From: Pseudomonadota bacterium | Lineage (GTDB): Bacteria > Pseudomonadota > Gammaproteobacteria > Steroidobacterales > Steroidobacteraceae | DNA: 11,449 nt | Assembly (NCBI GenBank): GCA_021817875.1 | Contig: JAKAFQ010000087.1 | Span: forward strand, 1 to 11,449 | Direction of reading: 5' to 3' | In this document: piece after piece, positions 1 to 8,785 of the stretch | Numbering within the stretch: the first letter of the stretch is position 1 | How the letters are laid out: every line of letters begins with the position of its first letter | The notes under the pieces: model-generated | The model's input: only the letters and a program-made list of their open reading frames with translations | Databases searched by the model: none | What the model was told of the DNA's origin: nothing | Position numbers and translations under genes: made by a program

Positions 1-2
1 CG

Positions 3-53
3 AGCCGGCCGCCACTGCGCGCACCGGCGCGGAGCGTGCGGCCGGTGGGCTGA
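3..53 (+). CDS. Possible C-terminal end of an upstream gene (partial)
   Basis: From base 3 a reading frame with mostly G or C in third positions runs 16 codons to a TGA at 51-53. It encodes a short Pro/Arg-rich tail (ending RSVRPVG). The start lies outside the window. A second frame in the same bases is almost equally G/C-biased, so this assignment is tentative. The TGA forms the first bases of a perfect 16-base palindrome (51-66), which would suit a gene end. The product cannot be recognised. Confidence 0.25.
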   Translation, partial: SRPPLRAPARSVRPVG

Positions 54-66
54 GGCCCGGGCCTCA
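51..66. repeat. Perfect 16-base palindrome
   Basis: TGAGGCCCGGGCCTCA at 51-66 equals its own reverse complement. It lies 48 bases before the flippase ATG. As RNA it could form a short G+C-rich stem with a strained loop; as DNA it could be a dimer-type operator. There is no T-run after it, so it is not a classical intrinsic terminator. In such G+C-rich DNA, chance is possible. Confidence 0.4.
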
Positions 67-112
67 CGCCAGCCGCCGCGACGCCCCGATCGGGTCTCGC
101 TGGCGCGGCGGC
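67..112 (+). repeat. Two overlapping, mutually exclusive inverted repeats before the flippase gene
   Basis: CGCCAGC at 67-73 is complementary to GCTGGCG at 99-105. GCCGCCGCG at 72-80 is complementary to CGCGGCGGC at 104-112. The arms overlap, so only one of the two stems can form fully. The second stem ends two bases before the ATG at 115 and would bury the ribosome-binding region, where no good Shine-Dalgarno sequence is visible. A role in translation control is inference. Confidence 0.3.
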
Positions 113-114
113 CG

Positions 115-1572
115 ATGCGAACAGAATCCCGCATGGATACTCATCACCAGCACCTGCGCCGCGGTTTCAACTGGCTCGGCGGCGCGACGATCATCGCCAA
201 GGCCACCGACTTCGGCACGATTCTGCTGGTGCTGCTGTTTCTCTCCAGGCAGCAGCTCGGCGTCGCCTCCCTGGTCGTGGCGATCGGCGCGGTGATCGAG
301 TCGCTCGACGGGCTGGGGACCAGCGTCGCATTGGTGCAGGCGCGGTCGCTGTCCCGGCTGCAGCTCGACTCGCTGTTCTGGTGCATCGGTGCCGCGGCAC
401 TGCTGGTGGCGGGACTGACGCTGGCGGCCGCCCCCGGGCTGGCGGCGCTGTACGGTGGCCCCACGCTGGCGGGCTACTTCCTCGCCATCGCGATCAAGCA
501 GCCGCTGGTCGCCGCGGCGGTGATCCCGTTGGCGATGATGAACCGGGAGCTGCAGTACGAGCGCATCGCCCTGGTCAATGTCGGCTCCACGTTCGCCACG
601 GCGCTCACGCGCGTCGGCCTCGCCCTGTGCGGCGCGGGGGCCTGGGCGATCGTGGCCGCCTACGCCGCAAGCGGCCTGTATACGCTGATCGGCGCACTGC
701 TCGCCAGGCCGTACCGGCCGCGGATCCGGCTGCGGCTGTCGGCGATCTCGCCGCTGCTGCGTTTTGGTCTGCGTGCGGCAACCTCGAACCTGTTCGAGCA
801 GATGCTGAACAACGTCGATTACCTGCTGGTCGGATGGTTTTACGGCGTCGCGCCGCTCGCGGTGTACCGTGTGGCCTTCGACGTCGCGATGCAGCCGGCG
901 AGCGCGGTGGGCACGCTGATCAACCGTACCGCGCTGCCGGTCTTCGCCCGGGTCTCGGGCGCCCCGGAGGCCCTGGCGCAGTCCCTGACGTGGTCACTGC
1001 GCAGGCTCGTGACCCTGGTCGCGCCGCTGGCGGCCGCCACGGCCCTTGCCGCCGCGCCCATCGCCACCCTGCTCCACGATCGCCACGGACGAAGTTATGC
1101 GGCCGCTGCCCTGCCGTTGATGCTGCTCGCGGCGGCGGGGCTGTTCCGTGTCGTGTCGCAACTGCTGTACCCGCTGGCGCTCGCCGCAGGCCGGCCGAGG
1201 GCGGCCGCGCGCCTCGCGGCGGTGACCCTGCTGCTGTTGAGCGCCGGTTTCGTTCTGGTCGGGCACAGCGTGCCCGCCGCGGCCGGCATCGTCGGCATGG
1301 CCACGGTGTGGCTGACCGTCTATCCGCTGTTGCTCCTGTGGGAGGTGCGCTATCTGCGCAGACGGTGGGGCATCCGGGCCGCCCGCCTCGCCCGGGCCCT
1401 GCGCGCGCCGCTCGTGGCCACCGGCCTGCTCGTCTCGACGGTGCAGATCGCCCGCGTGCTGATCGGCGGCGCCGGACCCGGACTGCAGCTCGCGCTGGTG
1501 CTCACCGCCACGGCACTGACCTACGGCGGTCTTTTCCTCCACGCACGCCACGGCTTCGCAAGGGCCGCGTGA
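115..1572 (+). CDS. Wzx-type polysaccharide flippase (MOP/MVF superfamily membrane protein)
   Basis: The protein is predicted to flip lipid-linked glycan units across the inner membrane during surface polysaccharide assembly. It has 485 residues, close to the usual length for Wzx/WzxC-like transporters, and consists almost entirely of hydrophobic stretches separated by short Arg-rich loops, consistent with about 12-14 membrane segments. The N-terminal region (RRGFNWLGGATIIAKATDFG, about residues 15-34) and the central segment with FGLRAATSNLFEQMLNNVDY (about 220-239) resemble the Polysacc_synt family, where the second half repeats the topology of the first. Two starts are possible: ATG at 115 or ATG at 133 (beginning MDTHHQH, 479 residues). 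Neither has a good Shine-Dalgarno sequence, and the frame stays open to the window's left edge. A glycosyltransferase and a deacetylase follow on the same strand. The substrate is unknown. Family assignment is firm; the specific role is inferred. Confidence 0.85.
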   Translation: MRTESRMDTHHQHLRRGFNWLGGATIIAKATDFGTILLVLLFLSRQQLGVASLVVAIGAVIESLDGLGTSVALVQARSLSRLQLDSLFWCIGAAALLVAGLTLAAAPGLAALYGGPTLAGYFLAIAIKQPLVAAAVIPLAMMNRELQYERIALVNVGSTFATALTRVGLALCGAGAWAIVAAYAASGLYTLIGALLARPYRPRIRLRLSAISPLLRFGLRAATSNLFEQMLNNVDYLLVGWFYGVAPLAVYRVAFDVAMQPASAVGTLINRTALPVFARVSGAPEALAQSLTWSLRRLVTLVAPLAAATALAAAPIATLLHDRHGRSYAAAALPLMLLAAAGLFRVVSQLLYPLALAAGRPRAAARLAAVTLLLLSAGFVLVGHSVPAAAGIVGMATVWLTVYPLLLLWEVRYLRRRWGIRAARLARALRAPLVATGLLVSTVQIARVLIGGAGPGLQLALVLTATALTYGGLFLHARHGFARAA

Positions 1573-1779
1573 GCCGCCGCAATCGGGCTGCAGGCCCCAC
1601 CCACGGCTCGAGGCTTGAGCGCACCGCAGCCGGCGGCGCGTCCTCAGGGCGGGATGAGGCCCCGGTACGCGGGCATGACGCGTGGCGCGTGGTAAGATCC
1701 CGGCGGTGCGGGCCTGCGTGGGGGCGGATCTTCCCCGCATGCCGCCCGGCCCCGGGCGGGCACCGGAGCGAAGAGACCC
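1573..1779 (+). promoter_or_regulatory. Intergenic leader of the glycosyltransferase gene, possible promoter
   Basis: This 207-base spacer holds no convincing gene. TAAGAT at 1693-1698 matches the -10 consensus at its three most conserved bases (first, second, last); no good -35 lies 16-18 bases upstream. Transcription from here would leave a leader of about 75 bases containing the 1742-1759 hairpin and the GGAG ribosome-binding site at 1765-1768. The spacer suggests that the glycosyltransferase and deacetylase genes can be transcribed separately from the flippase gene. Confidence 0.3.
1742..1759 (+). repeat. G+C-rich hairpin just before the glycosyltransferase ribosome-binding site
   Basis: CCGCCCGG at 1742-1749 and CCGGGCGG at 1752-1759 are perfectly complementary, separated by CC. 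With a strained two-base loop the real stem would be about 6-7 pairs. It ends six bases before GGAG (1765-1768), the likely ribosome-binding site of the GTG-initiated gene at 1780. No T-run follows. Confidence 0.4.
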
Positions 1780-2904
1780 GTGCGCGAAGTCGCGATCTTC
1801 CGCCACAATCTGTTCAAGACCTCCGAGCCATTCATCGTCCAGCAGGCGCAACACCTGCGGCGATACCGGCCGGTTTACCTCGGTAGACTGCGTTTCGGGC
1901 CACCGCCACAGGATGCGTGCTCCCTTGCGCTGCAAGATCTCGCCCCGCGGTGGACGCTGGCGCGCGTCGGGTGGCAGATGCTCAGCCGCGACCCGCGGCC
2001 GTACCAGCGTCTGCTGAAAGCGCATCATCCGTCGTTGATCCACGCGCATTTCGGCATCGAGGGCGTCTACGCGCTACCTCTGGCGCGGCGGCTCGACATC
2101 CCGCTGGTCACCACCTTTCACGGCTTCGACGCCACCCTGGCCCGCTACGCGCTGCTGTGCTCGCCGGCGTGGGCGCATTACCCGTTGGGACGGCGCACAC
2201 TCGCGCGCGAGGGGGAGCTGTTCCTCTGTGCCTCCTCATTCATCCGTGATCGGCTGCTCGCCATGGGCTTCCCGGAGGCGCGCACGCGCACGCACTATAT
2301 CGGCGTGGACTGTCACGCCATCCGGCCACGCGATCCCTCCGAGGAAGCGCCGCTGATCCTGCACGTCGCGCGCCTGGTGGAGGTCAAGGGCACCCGGTAC
2401 CTGCTGCGCGCGTTCGCCTCCGTGGCGCGGCGACACCGCGACATCCAACTCGTCATCATCGGCGAGGGTCCGTTGCGCCGCCCGCTGCGGCTGCTGGCCA
2501 CGCGGCTCGGGGTGCAGGATCGCGTGCGGTTTCTCGGCGCCCTGCCCCATGCGCAGGTGCTGGCCTGGATGCGCAAGGCCGCGATGCTGGTGTTGCCCGG
2601 GGTGCGCACGGCGACCGGGAGGGAGGAAGGACTGGGCCTGGTGCTGCTCGAAGCGGCCGCGACCGGCGTGCCGGTGGTCGGCTCTCGGGTGGGTGGCATA
2701 CCGGAAGTCGTGCGGTTCGGGCTCAGCGGGTTTCTGGTCGCGGAAAAGGATGCGCAAGCCCTCGGCGCACGTCTCGGTGAGTTGCTCGATGATGCCGCCT
2801 TGAGACGGGCCATGGGCGCCCAGGGCCGGGCGCTGGCGGAACGATGCTTCGACCTGCACCGGCAGACCGCCGCACTCGAGACGCTCTATGACAGCCTCCT
2901 CTGA
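1780..2904 (+). CDS. GT4-family (GT-B fold) glycosyltransferase
   Basis: This 374-residue cytoplasmic or membrane-associated retaining glycosyltransferase is predicted to transfer a sugar from a nucleotide donor to a growing lipid-linked glycan. The N-terminal acceptor half contains HAHFGIEGVYALPLAR (about 88-103) followed by a TTFHGFD motif, as in WcaL/AmsK-like colanic acid and amylovoran enzymes. The C-terminal donor half (about 190-374) has HVARLVEVKG, a GEGP loop, FLGALPH and the GT4 signature EEGLGLVLLEA, with the E-x7-E pair at E283 and E291, then GVPVVGSRVGGIPEVV. The start is GTG at 1780, with GGAG at 1765-1768 eleven bases upstream; no upstream ATG fits the conserved N-terminus (MREVAIFRHNLF). 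Its last 17 bases overlap the deacetylase gene, so the two are probably co-translated. Donor and acceptor sugars cannot be read from the sequence. Confidence 0.92.
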   Translation: MREVAIFRHNLFKTSEPFIVQQAQHLRRYRPVYLGRLRFGPPPQDACSLALQDLAPRWTLARVGWQMLSRDPRPYQRLLKAHHPSLIHAHFGIEGVYALPLARRLDIPLVTTFHGFDATLARYALLCSPAWAHYPLGRRTLAREGELFLCASSFIRDRLLAMGFPEARTRTHYIGVDCHAIRPRDPSEEAPLILHVARLVEVKGTRYLLRAFASVARRHRDIQLVIIGEGPLRRPLRLLATRLGVQDRVRFLGALPHAQVLAWMRKAAMLVLPGVRTATGREEGLGLVLLEAAATGVPVVGSRVGGIPEVVRFGLSGFLVAEKDAQALGARLGELLDDAALRRAMGAQGRALAERCFDLHRQTAALETLYDSLL

Positions 2905-3685
2905 GGCCACGGGGACCGGACCGGTGGAGCGAGCCCCCGCGGCGGTGGTCGTGGCGCATCCGGACGACGAAGCGCTCTGGCTGAGTTCGGCGCTCGCCTC
3001 GGCCGAGCGCGTCGTGTACTGTTTCGGCGAGCTGTTCAACCGGCCCCGGGACTCCGAGGCGCGCCGCCAGGCGCTCGCCGTGTTGCCGTTGAGCCGGATC
3101 ATCGATCTGGCCGTGCCCGAAAGTGGCGCCGGCGTCTGCGCCGACTGGGCGCGGCCCCAGCCCACACCCTGCGGCATCCAGATCACTCAGCCTGCCGAGC
3201 GCACCCGCTACGAGTCGAATTACGCCGCGATCCTCGAACGCCTGCGCAGCGCGCTTGCGGGGTGCCGCGCGGTGTACACCCACAACCCCTGGGGCGAATA
3301 CGGTCACACCGAGCACATCCAGGTGTACCGGGCGGTGGCGGCTCTGCAGGCCGAGCTGGGCTTCACGCTCTGGTTCTCCAACTACGTCGGCAGCCGCAGC
3401 TGGCCGCTTGCGCGGCTGAGCGGCGGGCTGCGCTGGAGCGAGCGCCGCATCGTGCCGCCCGACCGGACCACGGCCCGCGCGCTGCGCCGGGTCTACCGGC
3501 GCCATGGCGCATGGACCTGGACGGCCGCGCATTACTGGCCGGCGCGCGAGGCCCTCTACGCCCAGCCGCCGGCCGGTGCGTCCGGCCCCGGGCAGCCGCT
3601 GACGGGAGAATGGCTGCTCGATGTCGCGGGATTGCGCTGGTGGCCGCCCTGGCCGTTCCCCCGGCGGCGCCTGCCACCGGCGTGA
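2888..3685 (+). CDS. PIG-L family (LmbE-like) zinc-dependent N-deacetylase
   Basis: The protein (265 residues) belongs to the PIG-L/LmbE/MshB family, which removes N-acetyl groups from GlcNAc-type sugars or related substrates. The metal-site motif AHPDDE is at residues 23-28 (ligands expected H24 and D27, catalytic base D26), and the second motif HNPWGEYGHTEH at 132-143 supplies the third ligand, probably H143. No signal peptide is evident, so it should act in the cytoplasm. ATG at 2888 lies inside the end of the glycosyltransferase gene (17-base overlap in another frame), implying translational coupling. The first 17 or so residues are Thr/Glu-rich and not conserved-looking. The C-terminus is Trp/Pro/Arg-rich (WWPPWPFPRRR). 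Given the neighbours, the likely substrate is an acetamido sugar of a lipid-linked glycan or its precursor, but this is inference. Confidence 0.9.
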   Translation: MTASSEATGTGPVERAPAAVVVAHPDDEALWLSSALASAERVVYCFGELFNRPRDSEARRQALAVLPLSRIIDLAVPESGAGVCADWARPQPTPCGIQITQPAERTRYESNYAAILERLRSALAGCRAVYTHNPWGEYGHTEHIQVYRAVAALQAELGFTLWFSNYVGSRSWPLARLSGGLRWSERRIVPPDRTTARALRRVYRRHGAWTWTAAHYWPAREALYAQPPAGASGPGQPLTGEWLLDVAGLRWWPPWPFPRRRLPPA

Positions 3686-3712
3686 GCGGTGAAGCCCAGC
3701 AGGGCGCGCATC

Positions 3713-3731
3713 GAGGCGGCTGCGCCGCCTC
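3713..3731. terminator. Hairpin between convergent genes, possible bidirectional terminator
   Basis: GAGGCGGC (3713-3720) and GCCGCCTC (3724-3731) form a perfect 8-pair stem with a TGC loop. It sits in the short space between the deacetylase stop (3685) and the end of the convergent SWIM gene, and its right arm includes two bases of that gene's TGA (3732-3730 read on the - strand). Neither side has a T-run, so termination would be weak or would need Rho. Position between converging genes supports a terminator role. Confidence 0.4.
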
Positions 3732-4599
3732 AGGCCCGGGGCGCAGACTTGGTGCGGCGCGCCTTGCCGGCCACGCGTCTGCCGGCAGCGCGCCCGACCT
3801 CGCGCGCCGGTTGCGAGGGAGCGCGCGCGGCCGATTCCCCCGCGGACCGCTTCCTGCGCGCCGGTTTCCCGGGCGCGGAGTGCGCCAGCTCGATACCGAA
3901 CACGCGGGCGAGGTCCTCCTCGGCGATCGTGCGGCGGCGCGTGGCGCGCGGCGGCTGCGCAACGCTCGCCTGCGCCATCAGCTCGAGGTGATCGACCTGA
4001 CGCAGGGCGAACAGCAGCTCCGGCTGCGCGTCCAACCGCGCCCCCACGCCGTAGAGCGCCGCCGCGACGTGCTTGCACAGCGTGGCCTGGTCCGGACAGG
4101 TGCAGTGCATCTGGATTTCATCGGGCCGCGGAAACAGACCCTGAGTCCGATCGGCGACGATGCCCATCACCCGATCGGACAGCCGCCCCTCGAGCAGCTC
4201 GATCAGCGAGCCGATCTCGCCCGCGCACTGGGCCTGGATCCGGCCCCAGTGGGCCGCCGAGAGCGGTTCGATGCGGACCCCGACCTCATACGGCCGGGGA
4301 CCCGAGCCACTGACCTGCGCCTGAATGCTTCCCGCGCCGATCACGAGGTCGAGCACCGCGCCATGTCGGACATAGCTGCGTCCGCGGGGCAGACGGTAGG
4401 CGTAATCGCGGTAGGACTCGAGATTCTGGCACCAGGCCTTGCCCCAGAAGCTGCGCGCGATGAGGCGCCCCTCGATCACGACCGGGGCAGGCCTGCGGCC
4501 GTCTTCGGCCATCGTGCGTTCGAGTTGCCGCTGCTCGCGCAGGGCGCGTGCGCGCTGTTCCGACACGCTCGGCTTGCGCGCGTAGCGCCACCCGTTCAC
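3730..4599 (-). CDS. SWIM zinc-finger protein, partner of the adjacent SNF2 ATPase
   Basis: The protein carries a SWIM zinc finger of the form CxCx6CxH: C166, C168, C175 and H177, counted from the GTG at 4599 (289 residues). Before it come blocks typical of stand-alone bacterial SWIM proteins: ARSFWGKAWCQNLESYRDY (about 48-66), RLPRGRSYVRHG, and LFPRPDEIQMHC. After it follows KHVAAALYGVGARLDAQPEL. SWIM domains are thought to bind DNA or protein; the function of this family is not established. The last 50 or so residues are a low-complexity Arg/Lys/Ala/Pro tail suited to nucleic-acid binding. The frame also allows a GTG at 4683 (317 residues), but the added residues look unconserved; neither start has a good Shine-Dalgarno sequence. 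The gene lies downstream of the SNF2 gene on the same strand (gap 130 bases, or 46 with the longer start), an arrangement that suggests joint function. Confidence 0.85.
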   Translation of the reverse strand: MNGWRYARKPSVSEQRARALREQRQLERTMAEDGRRPAPVVIEGRLIARSFWGKAWCQNLESYRDYAYRLPRGRSYVRHGAVLDLVIGAGSIQAQVSGSGPRPYEVGVRIEPLSAAHWGRIQAQCAGEIGSLIELLEGRLSDRVMGIVADRTQGLFPRPDEIQMHCTCPDQATLCKHVAAALYGVGARLDAQPELLFALRQVDHLELMAQASVAQPPRATRRRTIAEEDLARVFGIELAHSAPGKPARRKRSAGESAARAPSQPAREVGRAAGRRVAGKARRTKSAPRA

Positions 4600-4729
4600 G
4601 GGATGAGACCCCGCCGTGACGCGTCGGGACGGGGGCTCCGTCGCAGAGCCGCGCTGTCCGATCCTCGTTCGCGACGCGCGCACGGACCATCGCCGATACC
4701 CGGCGCACGAGCGGCCTCGGGCAGTCTCC

Positions 4730-7462
<2,733 letters not shown>

Positions 7463-7528
7463 CGCATCAGGAGGCGCCAAAAGGGCGAAACATCTTACGC
7501 TCGATGAGCCCCGTTGGCTCGCGATCAC

Positions 7529-7554
7529 CGGACGTGCCGGCAGGCACCGGTCCG
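7529..7554 (-). repeat. Interrupted hairpin upstream of the SNF2 gene
   Basis: CGGACGTGCC (7529-7538) pairs with GGCAC (7543-7547) and GTCCG (7550-7554), giving ten base pairs with a GGCA loop and a two-base CG bulge on one side. It is 32 bases beyond the candidate -10 at 7492-7497, that is, upstream of the promoter in the SNF2 direction. It could be a transcript-end structure of the heptose operon or an operator-like site. Confidence 0.35.
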
Positions 7555-7726
7555 CCGTCTCGATGCGCCGCCCCTGACGGGCAGTCCAGCCATGCGGCAA
7601 TTCCTTCAGCACCTCGCGCAGACGCTACCGCCAGTGCCGCGCGCTCAGGCCGTACGCCAACAGCGAACGCTTGTCGGGCACTCTGTAGGCCGGGCGGCGC
7701 CGTCACCGCAATCCGCCGGGCCCGCA

Positions 7727-7742
7727 GGGGCTCCGCCGCCCC
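7727..7742 (-). terminator. Weak stem-loop directly after gmhB
   Basis: On the - strand GGGGC and GCCCC (5 pairs, six-base loop) begin 2 bases after the gmhB TAG at 7747-7745. No U-run follows, so at most it is a weak or 3'-end-protecting structure. Placement at the end of the heptose operon is the main support. Confidence 0.25.
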
Positions 7743-7744
7743 GA

Positions 7745-8296
7745 CTATTTCAGCGCGTCGCGCGCACAGGCGAGCAGATCGCCATAGACCGCATCGGCCG
7801 CCCCGATCGCTTCCCGCGACAGCTCATAGCCGCTGCGCACCAGGAAACAGCGGGCGAGCCCGGCTGCGCGGCCCGCCTCGACGTCCGACAGCCGGTCACC
7901 GACCAGGAAGGAGGTCTGCGGATCGATGTCCAGGGTCCGGATGGCCCGCAGCAGCATCCCGGGCCTGGGCTTGCGGCAATCGCAGTCGAGTCGGTAGCCG
8001 GGCACGGGCGCATCGGGCAGATGCGGACAGTGTTCGATGGCATCGAGATGGATGCCGCTCGCCTGCAGGCTCCGGCGCAGGTGCGCGCTCAGGGCGAGAT
8101 AGTCGGCTTCCGTGTACAGGCCGCGGGCGATCCCCGACTGGTTGGTGACCACCACCAGCAGATACCCGGCCGCCTGCAACAGCCGCAGCGCCTCGAGCGC
8201 CCCCGGAATGAACACGAAGTCCTCAGGCCGGTACACGAAGGCGCGCTCCTCGTTGAGCACGCCGTCGCGATCGATGAAGACCGCCGGCCGGCTCAT
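7745..8296 (-). CDS. gmhB: D-glycero-beta-D-manno-heptose 1,7-bisphosphate 7-phosphatase
   Basis: GmhB removes the 7-phosphate from heptose 1,7-bisphosphate, step three of ADP-heptose synthesis in the cytoplasm. The 183-residue length fits the family. It is a HAD phosphatase of the histidinol-phosphatase type: DRDGVLN (D9 nucleophile, D11 acid/base), TNQSGIARG (51-59), K109 in CRKPRPG, and GDRLSD (133-138). The family's structural zinc loop is present with C90, H92, C105 and C107. The start ATG (8296-8294) overlaps the rfaE2 stop as ATGA, so translation is probably coupled; no separate Shine-Dalgarno is seen. An upstream in-frame extension exists but lies inside rfaE2 and is not credible. A broader-specificity HAD phosphatase is the alternative, but the context strongly favours GmhB. 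Confidence 0.93.
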   Translation of the reverse strand: MSRPAVFIDRDGVLNEERAFVYRPEDFVFIPGALEALRLLQAAGYLLVVVTNQSGIARGLYTEADYLALSAHLRRSLQASGIHLDAIEHCPHLPDAPVPGYRLDCDCRKPRPGMLLRAIRTLDIDPQTSFLVGDRLSDVEAGRAAGLARCFLVRSGYELSREAIGAADAVYGDLLACARDALK

Positions 8297-8775
8297 CGGC
8301 CGCGGATGCGCCGCACCAGCGCCGTGGTGGAGTAGCCCTCGACAAAGGGGATGGCGAGCGAGCGGCCGCCCCAGGAGCGCATCAGGCGGGCTTCCTCCAG
8401 CCGCTCCACCTCGTAGTCGCCGCCCTTCACATAGATATCGGGCCGACAGCGCGCGAGCAGCTCGCACGGGGTGTCTTCCAGGAACAGCGTCACGAAGGAC
8501 ACGCTCTCGAGCGCCGCCAGCACGACCAGCCGATCGAGCTCGCCGTTGAGCGGCCGATCGGCTCCCTTGCCCAGCCTCTTTGCGGAGGCGTCGCCGTTGA
8601 CAGCGACCAGCAGCGCCTCCCCCATGACACGCGCGGCCGCGAGGTACTGCACGTGACCGCGGTGCAGCACATCGAACACCCCGTTGGTGAACACGAGAGG
8701 CCGCGGCCAGTCGTAGCCGGAGATCTCGGCGGCCGCGACGATCTTTCGGCTGAGCGACAGGGGCAGATCGGCCAT
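8293..8775 (-). CDS. rfaE2: D-glycero-beta-D-manno-heptose 1-phosphate adenylyltransferase (stand-alone HldE C-terminal domain)
   Basis: The enzyme transfers AMP from ATP to heptose 1-phosphate, forming ADP-D-glycero-beta-D-manno-heptose. At 160 residues it matches the C-terminal domain of bifunctional HldE/RfaE. Nucleotidyltransferase motifs are TNGVFDVLHRGH (30-41) with the HxGH element H38-H41, the KRLGKG...RPLN segment (about 66-77), VLAALESV, and VKGGDY (116-121), ending with the conserved STTALVRRIR. ATG at 8775 is preceded by GGCGGGA; a longer frame from 8859 would run back into hldD and looks unconserved. It starts 10 bases after the hldD stop and overlaps gmhB by 4 bases. The kinase half is a separate gene two positions upstream (9778-10728), so this is the split arrangement rather than a truncated HldE. 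Confidence 0.94.
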   Translation of the reverse strand: MADLPLSLSRKIVAAAEISGYDWPRPLVFTNGVFDVLHRGHVQYLAAARVMGEALLVAVNGDASAKRLGKGADRPLNGELDRLVVLAALESVSFVTLFLEDTPCELLARCRPDIYVKGGDYEVERLEEARLMRSWGGRSLAIPFVEGYSTTALVRRIRGR

Positions 8776-8785
8776 CGGTCCCGCC

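Larger units (their letters stand above)
7463..7744 (-). promoter_or_regulatory. 282-base intergenic region between gmhB and the SNF2 gene
   Basis: No convincing gene is present; the open frames here are short and lack family-like blocks. On the - strand TAAGAT (7497-7492) lies about 30 bases before the SNF2 ATG and could be a -10 element, the same hexamer as upstream of the glycosyltransferase gene; no clear -35 accompanies it. Two hairpins are visible, at 7727-7742 just after the gmhB stop and at 7529-7554. The region probably separates the heptose operon from the SNF2-SWIM unit. Confidence 0.35.

Noticed and set aside
2723..4078. 451-codon open frame on the - strand
   Set aside because: It is antisense to the PIG-L and glycosyltransferase genes and overlaps the SWIM gene in another frame; composition is that of a shadow frame.
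7469..7474. Perfect AGGAGG on the + strand
   Set aside because: No start codon lies 5-12 bases downstream, the next ATG is 29 bases away, and the + strand frames there are antisense or spacer shadows.
7463..7612. 50-residue N-terminal extension of the SNF2 protein from a GTG at 7612
   Set aside because: The added residues look unlike conserved protein, and the ATG at 7462 starts a typical N-terminus. The extension would also cover the candidate -10 element.
7467..7706. 79-codon frame on the - strand in the gap after gmhB
   Set aside because: No family-like blocks, no ribosome-binding site, and composition like non-coding G+C-rich DNA.
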